Source of the DNA: Homarus americanus
Taxonomy: Eukaryota; Arthropoda; Malacostraca; Decapoda; Nephropidae
Assembly: GCF_018991925.1 (NCBI RefSeq)
Contig: NW_024722158.1
Location: 9,428,420 to 9,492,419 of the forward strand
Length of the DNA stretch: 64,000 nucleotides
Direction: 5' to 3'
In this document: positions 25,670 through 37,109 of the stretch, piece by piece
Layout: each line of letters starts with the position of its first letter
How positions within the stretch are numbered: position 1 is the first letter of the stretch
Position numbers and translations under genes: made by a program
Notes under the pieces: generated by a model
Told to the model about the DNA's origin: nothing
The model's database searches: none
The model's input: only the letters and a program-made list of their open reading frames with translations

Positions 25670-25835
25670 GGCAGGTGGGTGCAGGGAGGTAGGTGGGTGC
25701 AGGGAGGCAGGTGGGTGCAGGGAGGCAGGTGGGTGCAGGGAGGCAGGTGGGTGCAGGGAGGTAGGTGGGTGCAGGGAGGCAGGTGGGTGCAGGGAGGCAG
25801 GTGGGTGCAGGGAGGTAGGTGGGTGCAGGGGGGCA
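25670..25835. repeat. 18-bp minisatellite, about 9 copies
   Basis: Unit GGCAGGTGGGTGCAGGGA, with GGTAGG variants. Since 18 is a multiple of three, every frame stays open: Gly-Gly-Arg-Trp-Val-Gln on the plus strand and Pro-Pro-Cys-Thr-His-Leu on the minus strand. The minus-strand frame extends to 130 codons (25,570-25,962). It has unrelated flanks without a domain, so I do not call a gene, though an in-frame coding repeat cannot be excluded. Confidence 0.93.
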
Positions 25836-25839
25836 AGGA

Positions 25840-26509
25840 TTGTGTGACCAGACAAATGCTTTCATTATATGGGTATACCCTGTCGCATCCATAAACACAG
25901 TGAGAAACTCTATAATATATCAATATGGTTGAAGCATATTGTAATTTGCGGTAAAATTCCAAGTCACTTAAGTCAAATTGAAATTACCTTACATAGAAAT
26001 CGGGTATCTCATTTTTTTTCTGAAGCCACACACAGGAAACTCGGGGACGTTGAATATGCCGTACTTAAACTGTTTCATTATACAACACTAGTGGCCGTCT
26101 TTCATGCTATTTCTTACTCACAATCTCACATTTTTTTTCTCTCTCTCTTGTTCGGAACACTTACTTCTCCTAACCACGCCAATCTTGTTTATCGTTACAC
26201 AGTCTTCCTCCTCCTTGGCAGATCACCTAACATAACCTAACTCGCATTCACCTTAATATTTCAGGTGTTACTGTCAGATGTTACGGTTTTTCTTCAATAA
26301 AATTCCTTATCTAATACTCATAAAAAAACTATGAACCAAACTTTGCTCCCGGGTAACTCTGGGGTCACGCGGGTTTAAACTCTACGGATATGTGACACCG
26401 AGTTTGACTATGAAAACAAAGTCGTGTGGTTCTTCGTTTATGTCACCTACTGTCCTCTAAGAGTCAACTGTACCAAGTAGGCTGTTCCCTCACACGTCTG
26501 CCTTGAAAC

Positions 26510-26510
<1 letters not shown>
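25840..26510. other. No recognised feature
   Basis: Unique-looking sequence with a 123-codon plus-strand open frame (25,869-26,240) that lacks any recognised domain. Confidence 0.4.
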
Positions 26511-26513
<3 letters not shown>

Positions 26514-26542
<29 letters not shown>

Positions 26543-26580
26543 CCTCTCTCTCTCTACACACACACGCACACACACACACT
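26514..26580. repeat. (TC)n and (CA)n microsatellites
   Basis: TC repeats with a short CCCC interruption, followed by CA repeats. Confidence 0.93.
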
Positions 26581-26854
26581 AAGCAAAATTAACATTACAT
26601 TTTTTTCCAGATTCCACTTATATCATCCGTGACTCAAAACCTCCCCGGCTTCTCCTATACACTAACAAGATTTACTTATTCTAAATCTTGAAAAAATCAC
26701 AAGTTTTCGGATTTAATTAACACGTATGAGTTATTAGTATGAAGAAAACATTAACTTCATATAATTATCATCTCTGACTTGAGGGGACGTTTGACATGGA
26801 AAGTATAGACAATTCGATTAAAGTTACAAAAGAAGTGATATCATTAATATACTA

Positions 26855-27337
26855 CTACGCTACACTACGCCATGAAAATGAGCCAAAATTTGAAGAACAA
26901 ACAAGCACTAGGTTACCTATCGTGTCTAAATGTTCGTTTCCTAGCTCATAAAGTGCCGATATATTGCCCAGATAAGCAAAGGAGAACGCAAGCAAAAAAA
27001 AAATAAAGAATAAAGAATCCAAGCAACCATCTGAACAGCGACACAAAACAGAAAGACTTTGGCCAACACGATCTAAAGTTCGGTCTAACCCGAGTGGTCG
27101 AGCCAGATAACGCGAACATCCTGGCGCCATCATACATCCTCGCTCAGTCACCAGTAACCATAGAAACAAGTGTGACCTGGGAGACACTTCGCTGTAAATG
27201 GCAGGTTTTTGTAGCATCCGTCTGTGCTCGGCCGTGATGTGACTTACTGTGTAGAAACCGTCCGGGGCTGAGGAAAATAGGATTTCTGAGAGGCCCAGAA
27301 TAAGAAGAAAAGAATGGGAAATCAAGTCCGCCTGCAC
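26855..27337 (-). other. Open reading frame of 160 codons, unrecognised
   Basis: This is the longest open frame in the window outside a tandem repeat. It starts MQADLISHSFLLILGLSEIL, includes RPLGLDRTLDRVGQSLSVL near its middle and a hydrophobic run (FFIFFLLAFSFAYLG) toward the end. I recognise no family. Its upstream end enters the 68-bp tandem array at 27,349. It could be an exon, a transposon fragment or chance; I favour non-coding or decayed. Confidence 0.18.
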
Positions 27338-27348
27338 TGACTATGTTC

Positions 27349-27590
27349 TGTACACTGTGTATACCTGCACTGTCTACTGTATGTGCACATTGTTTATGCC
27401 TGCACTGTTTATATACTGTACACTGTGTATACCTGCACTGTCTACTGTATGTACACATTGTTTATGCCTGCACTGTTTATCTACTGTACACTGTGTATAC
27501 CTGCACTGTCTACTGTATGTACACATTGTTTATGCCTGCAATATTTATCTACTGTACACTGTGTATACCTGCACTGTCTATACTCTGTGT
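27349..27590. repeat. 68-bp tandem repeat, about 3.6 copies
   Basis: TGTACACTGTGTATACCTGC recurs at 27,349, 27,417, 27,485 and 27,553, exactly 68 bp apart. Each unit itself contains two related halves (CTGTGTATACCTGCACTG and TTGTTTATGCCTGCACTG), so the array probably arose from a ~34-bp ancestor. Confidence 0.95.
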
Positions 27591-27814
27591 AATCTCAGAA
27601 CAACAGCTTAGACCAAGAGGCCGGGTTAACCAGCCACTTAACATAAAGCATCTTATTTTCTACTGAAGAATGAACCAAGTCGTGTGGAGAACGGAGGCTT
27701 TTCAGATTTATTCCTGAGTGTTTGTGGAACTAGACACGACGCTCTGGGCCACCACGTGACTTAACTGTTTACAAATGTTTCTCACCAACCTTTCCATACT
27801 AACTGAAATATTTA

Positions 27815-27866
27815 CACCCTAATCTACCCTAACCAACCTAACCTTAACTAACCTACCAACCCTAAC
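27815..27866. repeat. Short CCTAA array
   Basis: Degenerate CCTAACC repeats directly precede the SINE-like copy at 27,868. Confidence 0.7.
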
Positions 27867-27867
27867 A

Positions 27868-28224
<357 letters not shown>

Positions 28225-28229
<5 letters not shown>

Positions 28230-28385
28230 AACCTAAATTACCTAACCGAAACTGCCAAACCACACCTATCTAACGTAAACTAAACTACCAAACCTAACCT
28301 AAACTACCAAGCCTAACCTACCTAACGTAAACTAAACTACCTGACCTAACATAACCTAACTTAAACTACCTAATCTAACCGTGGT
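28225..28385. repeat. CCTAA-derived array (AAACTACC variant)
   Basis: Repeats of CTAACCTAAACTACC and relatives. The array resumes at 28,606-28,770 after an intervening segment. Confidence 0.8.
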
Positions 28386-28605
28386 AACATTATGAGATGT
28401 TCTTATTACCACCATGCTATTGTACTATTCCAGATGTTGCTAAATGTTACATAATACTTCCTTGAGATAAATGTATAGTGTATATCAGGTGCCTACAGGA
28501 GAGTTCAGGTTCTCAACTGGCTCAGCCATGTTAATATTGTGATTATTATCCACTCTGTATCTGTGTTTTTCTGGCTAAATAAACTGTTTCAATTCAATTC
28601 CTACC
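28386..28605 (+). mobile_element. Probable retroelement 3' end inserted in the array
   Basis: About 220 bp of unrelated sequence splits two stretches of the same CCTAA-derived array. It ends AATAAACTGTTTCAATTCAA, a polyadenylation-like signal followed by a short TTCAA repeat, as at the 3' ends of some LINEs. No coding sequence is present, so this is a 5'-truncated insertion by inference. Confidence 0.5.
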
Positions 28606-28770
28606 CTAAACTACCTAACCAAACATAGCCTACCTAACCCAAATTAACTTAACCTTACCTAACTAACGTAAGCTACCTTAACCTACCCTATCGTACCTAA
28701 ACTAAACTACCTGACCTAACCTACTTAACCTAAACTACTTAACCTAACGAAGCCTAAACTACCTAACCCA
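28606..28770. repeat. CCTAA-derived array, second half
   Basis: Continues the CTAAACTACCTAACC pattern on the far side of the inserted segment. Confidence 0.8.
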
Positions 28771-28850
28771 CTGTTGATTTTCAGACGCTCCGTATCGTAC
28801 CACTTTCGACAACTTGAGGAGTTCGTTGAAATCAACGGTGGATTTATTTA

Positions 28851-29025
28851 GGCTATGTTTGTCCCATGTGCGAGCGTCCTACGACACCAAGCGACCGTAC
28901 GAGTGAGTGCGCTACCTTGGTATAGCGGATAAAGAAAACACATATGTTTGTCCGTTATACCAAGGTAGCGCGTTTGCTCGCGTGATTGCTCGATGCCGCA
29001 GTACTCTCGCAAATGGGACATAGCC
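28851..29025. mobile_element. 175-bp MITE-like foldback element
   Basis: The ends are inverted: GGCTATGTTTGTCCCATGTG at the left and GCAAATGGGACATAGCC at the right. Imperfect pairing continues inward to a strong central stem (28,909-28,933 with 28,947-28,971, 25 bp and two mismatches, containing GCGCTACCTTGGTATA). The 13-nt loop is 28,934-28,946. No open frame or target-site duplication is evident. Confidence 0.8.
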
Positions 29026-29240
29026 AAGAATTAAAATGAAAGATATTCTTCCCGTGTGCAACAGCGGCAGGATCCAAAGTGTAACCATTGGCCTCCTGGC
29101 GGCAGGTTGTAGTAGCTCAACAAGGCACAAAATTGAGACAACAGTGGTTGTAAAGTGTCATGGATTGTATAAAACAATCTCGGCCTCAGCAGCCCAGGAC
29201 CTTTACTACTTGTGTGTGCAACAAGTAAGAAAAGTTCGGA

Positions 29241-29258
29241 AATTATTATTATTATTAC

Positions 29259-29297
<39 letters not shown>

Positions 29298-29325
29298 CAT
29301 TATTATTATTATTATTATTATTATT
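29241..29325. repeat. (ATT)n microsatellite
   Basis: About 85 bp of ATT with one ACT and one ATC interruption. Confidence 0.95.
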
Positions 29326-29329
29326 AACA

Positions 29330-29722
29330 CTAATTGTAACTGATTGAAAAACGCAGGTTATAGGTCAAGGAAATCACACCACCCTGTAAACACCGACCTT
29401 TTGTCCTTGTAAGTAACACAGACGTTACTTATGTTCCTTAACTCTCAAAACATACAGCACATTGGACTCTAGTGACAGGTGAATGATCTTCAATGACTCT
29501 TTGTGGGATGGACGGGAACAGACAGGAACAGACAGACAGACAAACAGACACACCAGTTATATCTCCCTCTCTCTGGATGTCAAAATAAAAACAAACACTT
29601 CCACCACTGATAATATTCACATCACTAGGTACCAAAATACTTATCAGCATTGAATACAGCATAAAAAACCCACTAACTATTGAAATGTATTAAAATAAAA
29701 TAGGACTTTAAAGACTAGAAAA
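29330..29722. other. No recognised feature
   Basis: Unique-looking AT-rich sequence with a short CAGA-type run near 29,522-29,548. Confidence 0.5.
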
Positions 29723-29723
29723 C

Positions 29724-29783
<60 letters not shown>

Positions 29784-29965
29784 TCAAGAACAGCAGCAAC
29801 AACATCAACAACAGCAGCAGCAACAACAACAACAACAAAGTGACTTGAAAAATGAGGTGGTTTGGCGGGGAGGAAGGACAGTAATAAACAGGAGATGAAG
29901 AAATTTGTTATGATGTTGGCACGAAAGAAGAAATTATTTTCCTCTACATAGATGGGAAGAAGTGG

Positions 29966-30006
<41 letters not shown>

Positions 30007-30060
30007 GGTGGTTGTTGTTGTTGTGTGGTAGTGGTGGTGGGTAGTGGTGTGGTGGTGGTG
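29723..30060. repeat. (CAA)n and (GTT)n microsatellites about 125 bp apart
   Basis: CAA/CAG repeats occupy 29,723-29,839 and GTT/GTG repeats 29,966-30,060. They are reverse complements in type, so the pair could fold into an imperfect stem around the intervening unique segment. Confidence 0.93.
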
Positions 30061-30064
30061 GTGG

Positions 30065-32026
30065 TTGCTTCATGTGGTGTTGCTTGTCTGATTGTTGCTT
30101 TATGTGGTGTGTTTATCTTCTGTTTGCTTCAAGGTTCTGTTGCTTCATGTGATGTGCTTAATTGTTGTTGCTTCATGTGGTGTATTTCATGTTTGTTGCT
30201 TCATGTGGTAGTGTGCTTGTCGTTTTGTTGCTTCATGTAGTGTGCTTTATGTATGTTGTTTCATGTGGTGTATTTCACGACTGTTGCTTCACGTGGTGTA
30301 TTTCACGAATGTTGCTTCATGTGGTGTATTTCAATAGTGTTGCTTCACGTGGTGTATTTCACGAATGTTGCTTCATGTGGTGTATTTCAATAGTGTTGCT
30401 TCATGTGGTGTATTTCAATAGTGTTGCTTCACGTGGTGTATTTCACGAATGTTGTTTCATGTGGTGTATATCACGAATGTTGCTTCACGTGGTGTATTCA
30501 CGAATGTTGGCTTCATGTGGTGTATGGTTTGAATGTTGCTTCGTGGTGTATATTTCACGAATGTTGCTTCATGTGGTGTATTTCAATAGTGTTGCTTCAT
30601 GTGAATTTGTATTTCACGACTGCTTCATGTGGGTGTATATCACGAATGTTGTCATGTGGTGTATATCACGAATGTTGCTTCACGTGGTGTATTTCTGAAT
30701 GTTGCTTCATGTGGTGTATTTCAATAGTGTTACTTCATGTGGTGTATTTCAATAGTGTTGCTTCATGTGGTGTGTATTTCAATAGTGTTTGCTTCATGTG
30801 GTGTATTTCAATAGTGTTGCTTCATGTGTGGTGTATTTCAATAGTGTTGCTTCATGTGGTGTATTTCACGACTGTTGTTTCATGTGGTGTATATCACGAA
30901 TGTTGGCTTCATGTGGTGTATATCACGAATGTTGCTTCACGTGGTGTATTTCACGAATGTTGCTTCATGTGGTGTATTTCAATAGTGTTGCTTCACGTGG
31001 TGTATTTCACGAATGTTGCTTCATGTGGTGTATTTCAATAGTGTTGCTTCATGTGGTGTATTTCAATAGTGTTGCTTCATTTGATGTGTTTCAATAGTGT
31101 TGCTTCATGTAGTGTATTTCACGAGTGTTGCTTCATGTGGTGTATATCACGAATATTGCTCTATGTGGTGTATTTCAATAGTGTTGCTTCATGTGGTGTA
31201 TTTCAATAGTGTTGCTTCATGTGGTGTATTTCAATAGGGTTGCTTCATGTGGTGTATTTCACGAGTGTTGCTTCATGTGGTGTATTTCAATAGTGTTGCT
31301 TCATGTGGTGTATTTCACGAGCGTTGCTTCATGTGGTGTATTTCAATAGTGTTGCTTCATGTGGTGTATTTCACGAGTGTTGCTTCACGTGGTGTATTTC
31401 ACGAATGTTGCTTCATGTGGTGTATTTCAATAGTGTTGCTTCACGTGGTGTATTTCACGAATGTTGCTTCATGTGGTGTATTTCAATAGTGTTGCTTCAT
31501 GTGGTGTATTTCAATAGTGTTGCTTCATTTGATGTGTTTCAATAGTGTTGCTTCATGTAGTGTATTTCACGAGTGTTGCTTCATGTGGTGTATATCACGA
31601 ATATTGCTCTATGTGGTGTATTTCAATAGTGTTGCTTCATGTGGTGTATTTCAATAGTGTTGCTTCATGTGGTGTATTTCAATAGTGTTGCTTCATGTGG
31701 TGTATTTCACGAGTGTTGCTTCATGTGGTGTATTTCAATAGTGTTGCTTCATGTGGTGTATTTCACGAGTGTTGCTTCATGTGGTGTATTTCAATAGTGT
31801 TGCTTCATGTGGTGTATTTCACGAGTGTTGCTTCATGTGGTGTATTTCACGAGTGTTGCTTCATGTGGTGTATTTCAATAGTGTTGCTTCATGTGGTGTA
31901 TTTCAATAGTGTTGCTTCATGTGGTGTATTTCACGAGTGTTGCTTCATGTGGTGTATTTCACGAGTGTTGCTTCATGTGGTGTATTTCACGAGTGTTGCT
32001 TCATGTGGTGTATTTCACGAGTGTTG
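30065..32026. repeat. 28-bp satellite, about 70 copies, with higher-order structure
   Basis: The unit contains TTGCTTCATGTGGTGTATTT followed by one of three endings: CAATAGTG, CACGAATG or CACGAGTG. A distinctive run of variant units (TTCATTTGATGTG, then CATGTAGTG, then ATATTGCTCTATG) occurs at 31,081 and again at 31,529, exactly 448 bp (16 units) later. The blocks around them match for at least 250 bp, so whole blocks have been duplicated. Plus-strand open frames of up to 212 codons cycle through the repeat and are not called as genes. Confidence 0.96.
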
Positions 32027-32029
32027 TGG

Positions 32030-34155
32030 TATTATCACAGGGACGTCCATCTTACTTACCGTGGCTTTACCTCACAATAAGACAAAGTAATATAATGCAT
32101 TGTGTGATAAATAACAAAACAGGAATAAAACTTGTTTGGCAGTGAATAATGTCACGTTTGAGAGAGAGAAATAAACCCGCCTTGGTGGTGTTCCTGCCAT
32201 ATTGATCGTTAGTGTCCACAGTGTTATAGTAAATTAGCTACAGTGTAATTTTAGAATTTAATGACAACGATTTTAATATTTCAATTTTTTCCAGACTTTC
32301 CTGAGAAAGGTGACGACTTACTTAACTCAGTGTTGGTCAGTAAAGATGTAAAGCATATACAGTATAAAAACCTTGACCCCCCCCCCCCTCCGAGGCCGTA
32401 TTAGAAGACTCCACCTTCAGAGTCCTCAAAATTATATTTCAAGTGAGCACAAAACAAAACAAGACGGCAACATCGTTACGGGAATCACATTAATCTCTAG
32501 CGATGATAAATGGATTCCTAGACAAACATCCACCCTGAGTTTTAAACAATAACAGTGACCCTCTTACTGTACCAACACGGAACTGATAATCCTCCAAAAG
32601 TCACAGTTCACACTGTAGAGTTATTCATGTCTTAACACCTGGTTCAACAGAGTAAATATCTTAGTAATATTGTGAAGGTTACGGTCTCCTGGTTAAACAC
32701 CTCAACGTCTGCTTGCTCGCCAGTATTCCCGAAGCAACTAGATCGTTTGTTTTTCGGTGCGTTTCTTTAAGCTTTAATAACGAAGGGCGGTGGGCTTGAG
32801 CTGTAAGAAGTCACCCTAGTAACCACTATCAAGCTTACACCAAGAATTCCCCAGTACACCGAAGGGATGGTCTCTGCAGCACGAGTCTACACTACATCCA
32901 ATATCTCAAAAGTAAATTGTCAGTCTAGATATCTGGACTACCTTTAAAATCATCTATAGATATATATTTCTAAAGTAGTTCATCACCCTTTTTACTACGG
33001 CTCATCTCTGGAGAACATGAAAACAGCTCACGCAAAGGAGTTCAGCATGAGTGATACCCAACCCCCCTTTCTCTTTTGCCTTGCAGCTTAAAAAATTTCA
33101 AGAGGGTTCATCAAGTGGGCTGAAAAATAGGTTCTTGAACGACTGAGCTCTAGCCAGGAAGCTGAAAAATTTACTAGCAGACATTTACCAGTGAGATAAC
33201 ACGGGGGCACTCTCTCGGAAGCGTGACTCTGTCCTCTGGAACATTCTCATCATTAACCAGGTCATAGCTCCCGACCCTGCAGACAGGACCTTACTTGATG
33301 CAACTCTCAGATCCCGACTCCATTAACGTTTAATTGGACAAAAACTAAGTTAACTGACCGGATAAACTGCAGTAACACGACTCTAAGTTCATTACATCTT
33401 TTGCGTCCTCACTTGATGCACCTTTACCCAGACTAACTTACTTCATTGACCAGAGATGCAACTACGTCCAGCTACAGGTCAAATAAGGGACGACCTGTTG
33501 AATTTGTATTGGAAAAAATCCCTGGACGATCTGCATGTGAGTACAATCTCCCTTCCCGGTCAGAATGAGGAATGTAGACGTTCACGAGGCCATGCAGATC
33601 ACTCTACCATCATTCATACCACCAGCCACCTCAGCCACAGGAATTGGCGAGAGAAATCCTGATGACTCCCAGTACAACAAGTTATATGTGATGATGTTCC
33701 TTATCTCAGTATCAAGTAACACTACCCACACTGAGGTACTTAATTTTATCAATGAGAGGAATACAACGCAGCCGCCTGGAAACTGAATCTTCCTCAACCA
33801 GCAAATTTAAGGGAATCGGCCAGCTAAATGATGTGAAGGCTTGTCAGTCATATACTCCAGGAAATACGAGTGCTCATAAAATATGTCAAGAATAAATTAA
33901 TGAGCAAAATAATCAACGAGCAGAGAAACGTCATTCACTACATGTGCTTTATTAAGTTAAGCAGTAAGTGGTTTAATTAACATTGCTGTTTTAACCCGAG
34001 GGATATAAAACACCCGAGTCACGATACGGAGGCTCTGACACGTTATGGTTTTAAGGAGATCGAGTTATATATCACGCCAAGTCACAGCGAAACAAGAAAT
34101 GGAGAGATCACTGGTTACGAATAAATGGCTGGTCGAATTCATAATTAATACCCCT
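32030..34155. other. About 2.1 kb of unique-looking sequence
   Basis: Apart from a poly-C run at about 32,379-32,389, I see no repeat. Overlapping plus-strand open frames at 33,456-33,662 and 33,565-33,786 have no recognised domain. Confidence 0.4.
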
Positions 34156-34157
34156 CG

Positions 34158-34300
34158 CTCTTTTATGAGTTGACCTCTGGCCCCTCGCCCCTTTATAAAT
34201 TGACCTCTGACCCCTCTCCTCCTACTAGTTGACCTCTGGCCCCTCTCTCCCTACTAGTTGACCTCTGACCCCTCTCCCCCTACGAGTTGACCTCTGACCT
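34158..34300. repeat. 29-bp minisatellite, about 5 copies
   Basis: Repeats of AGTTGACCTCTGGCCCCTCT followed by a CCCT-type run and TAC; units vary between GGCCCC and GACCCC. Confidence 0.88.
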
Positions 34301-34304
34301 ATAT

Positions 34305-35260
34305 AACTAACAACAAATGCAACACATGATTCTTACGTACAATCCCGCTAACTGCCCGCGCTCACCCATACTCTAAACCTAAAGTGTTACAATCCTCTCC
34401 CCGAAAAAATCCTGCTTTATTACAACCTGTATCATATGGTGTATCAACAACGAGCCAACAACAGCCCACTACGTTTAGCAGCAACCTCTGGCTAGGCTGC
34501 ACGAAGGTACTTTGCTTCCAGAATCACCCCTATGGGCATCAAGCGTCATAGTTTCGATGCGCCCTCACTACTCTGGCTCGGGGAAGTCGTAGTCCGGGGC
34601 TGCAAACCGAACGGTCCTCTTGGCAAAAATAATGTTAAGTATAGTGATGGTAAATAAAGTGTTGTGAAGTCACTAAAAAGCCTGTATCGTGCATATATTC
34701 TCTCAAATATTGCATCATGAACTGCTATTCGTACAATCCAGCAAAGCTTCGAGCTACCACTTTACACCACTGAATGATGGATGGGGGGAAGTGAGAGGGG
34801 GTGGGGGGGGGGGAGACGTTCGGTATGAAGCCAAGACTACGACTTCCATCGAGTCAGGAGTAGGGGTGCATGGAAACTATGACGCGTGAGTGTACAGTAT
34901 TGTTTTTTGGTATACGGTACATCTTTGGGAATTTTATGAACCCATTTTAAGAGATGATGATTTTTAGTAAGGACACCAACCTTGAGGACTGACTTTGCCA
35001 ACATTCCAATAGTGTATTATGAATCAAGGCGTATTTTCTATTCCCTCTACACGTTACAATATAGACACGACATAAACACTCAAAACAGGACGGGTATACT
35101 GATGTGTCTGTCATAATTCACTGCTGTTAATGTAGTGCCCATTCATCATGTTAATGTGAGTGAACTTTATGAAGGAAATCCAACCTGAACTCTTGGTGAC
35201 ATATGCTGTCAAACGGTATAATTTCAGGACACAATGGAGCTACAGATATAGTGAAACATG
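34305..35260. other. No recognised feature
   Basis: Unique-looking sequence with a G run at about 34,797-34,812. Confidence 0.45.
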
Positions 35261-35263
35261 TTG

Positions 35264-35464
35264 GGATATTATGAATATTAGGAACTCCTGTTATTTCCCT
35301 TGATGATTAAATACCCTAATGATCATATAACCTAACCTAATTATATAACCTAACTTAAACTAACCTAACTTAACCTAACCTTACCTTGTACCCACCCCCC
35401 ATTTAGCGAGAAGGTGTTTAATCATCGGGTGATATGACCGGGAGTCCTAGTCATCACGTGGTTC
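35264..35464. mobile_element. Foldback element enclosing CCTAA repeats (copy 4)
   Basis: The left arm GGATATTATGAATATTAGGA then TTATTTCCCTTGATGATTAA leads into CCTAACCTAA repeats (about 35,325-35,390). The right arm reads AAGGTGTTTAATCATCGGGT then GATATGACCGGGAGTCC and TCATCACGTGGTTC, the diverged reverse complement of the arm. This is an old copy, more diverged than those at 11,638 and 47,028. Confidence 0.6.
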
Positions 35465-36370
35465 TATTTAGGTGTTAAATTCACAAGAAATGAGAGGAAG
35501 GATAAGCATAATAAAAGGCTTAAAAATAGCTCAGCAAGGTAAGGGTGGTGTAATGATTGTTTATCAGACCACAGCTTACAGCCCAGAGAATTGCAACACA
35601 TATAGCAGTGTACATGCCTCGTGGTACCCCCACTTACCAAGTTGACCTGACCTGACCTCGTCCACTAATTGCTTGAGTTAGCCGGGTGACCTGAAACCAC
35701 ACCTAGCCAAGACACATCCGGGCATGATCACGCACCTGGGCAAACACAGCTGTCCAGATCTAACAAGTTTAGTGTTAATTGGCAGAGGTCATTTGCCTGC
35801 TGCTGCAGTTCCGTCCACGGAGCTCATTCGTCATCGGGCGATTCTAGCTAAGTCAGTCATTCCCAATCCATATTCAGACAACTTTCATAACACTATCGAC
35901 GGAATACGGAGTCACGCTCGTCACTAGTCGAGGTGGAGAGGGAGACTACCCTCCCCAGCACCGCATCTCCAGCTAAGCAGTCTCTCCCATAGGAGACAGT
36001 CCAGGAGCACCTGCTGGGCCTCCCACAGGTCACACGTGAGTCTCTGTCAGAGCTATCCATAGGGTGAGTTACTTACGTTGGAAGTATATTCATTTCATGT
36101 TTGTGTCCGAGAGTCAGTGTCTAGTAACGTAAATATAATGTTCGAGTAATGTGTCCATGCCACGTATGTGCTAGTAACTTGGATATAATGTTCTATTAAT
36201 ATGCCTGTGTCATTGAGTGAATAATATATAGCAGTATTGAAAGCGGTGTTTACAAGATGTCCTTTAAGAGCGTAATGTATAAGTGTAAATAACTAACCGG
36301 CCACGCTACCAAACTTTCTGTCTTTACATCCTTCAACTAAATATTCTATTCTATACGTGCTTTCCTTTTA
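35465..36370. other. Unassigned block including a GC-richer stretch
   Basis: Between about 35,640 and 36,070 the sequence is richer in G and C than its surroundings and has a 67-codon plus-strand frame (35,724-35,927) without a domain. It ends near CATAGGGTGAGTTACTT (about 36,056), which contains a good splice-donor consensus. This could be a noncoding or partial exon, but nothing else supports it. Confidence 0.25.
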
Positions 36371-37106
36371 TGGCAGATGAAATTCAGCGTCGACAAATTA
36401 GTGATGAATCGGATGGCTCGCCGTAGAAATCCGACTGCGAGAGATTTAGGGTAATGATAGAGTAGGAACCTTAAGCCAAGTAAACAATGTGTTTTGCTCG
36501 TAACAAGGCTAATAAAATTACTTGGGTTCGCCTGAGAGGTGTTACAAGACTAGCGAGGTCCTCCTAAAACTGTATCTTGCTCTTGTGAGAGACCACACCT
36601 GGATTACGCAGTTCAGTTCTGGTCACCGTATTACAGAATGGATATAGAATCATGGAAAATTCAGAGGAGAATGACAAGACTAATCCCGGGCATTACAAGA
36701 CCTTGAGTATAGAGACAGGTTAAAGCATCTTAATTTGCACTCCCTTGAGGGCCCGTAGAGCGAGGGGCGACCTGATGAGGTGTATAAGTGAAGGCAGGGC
36801 TAAACAAAGGGGACGTGCAAAGGTACTCAAACTATCAACCGGGAGCAGGGCTTCGTAACAATGGTTTTAAATTAGACAAATTTAGATTTAGGCGTGAAAT
36901 GGGTAAACACTGGTTTGGAAACAGAGTAGTGGATGAATGGAACAAGTTACCGTATCATCATTAACTCGAATACGCTGAATTGCTTCAAACATAGGTTGGA
37001 TGCTCATATGAGCAATAGAGGTTGGAGTGTAAGCAGGACTGCTTAGTATGGGCCAATAGGCCCACTGCAGTTTCCTCCATTCTTATGTTCTTATGTTCTT
37101 GTGTTT
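36371..37106 (+). mobile_element. CR1-like LINE relic: C-terminal RT and 3' end
   Basis: The relic starts WQMKFSVDK and continues, across several frameshifts, with NPTARDLG, HLDYAVQFWSPYYRMDIESW, QRRMTRLIPGITRP, SLEG, RGDLMRCI and HWFGNRVVDEWNKLP. It closes with a SNRGWS-type peptide. The 3' end carries about three TTCTTATG octamers (37,080-37,103); short tandem octamers are the usual 3' terminus of CR1 elements. This piece lies downstream of the palm motifs, which are absent, so the insertion is 5'-truncated. Confidence 0.85.
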
Positions 37107-37109
37107 AAA

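Noticed and set aside
25570..25962. 130-codon minus-strand frame with Pro-Pro-Cys-Thr-His-Leu repeats as a gene
   Set aside because: The repeat is 18 bp, so every frame stays open. The flanking codons show no domain and the plus strand is equally open.
30162..32145. Several Cys/Val/Phe/Trp-rich open frames of 80-212 codons
   Set aside because: They are the cycling translation of the 28-bp satellite; overlapping frames are all open.
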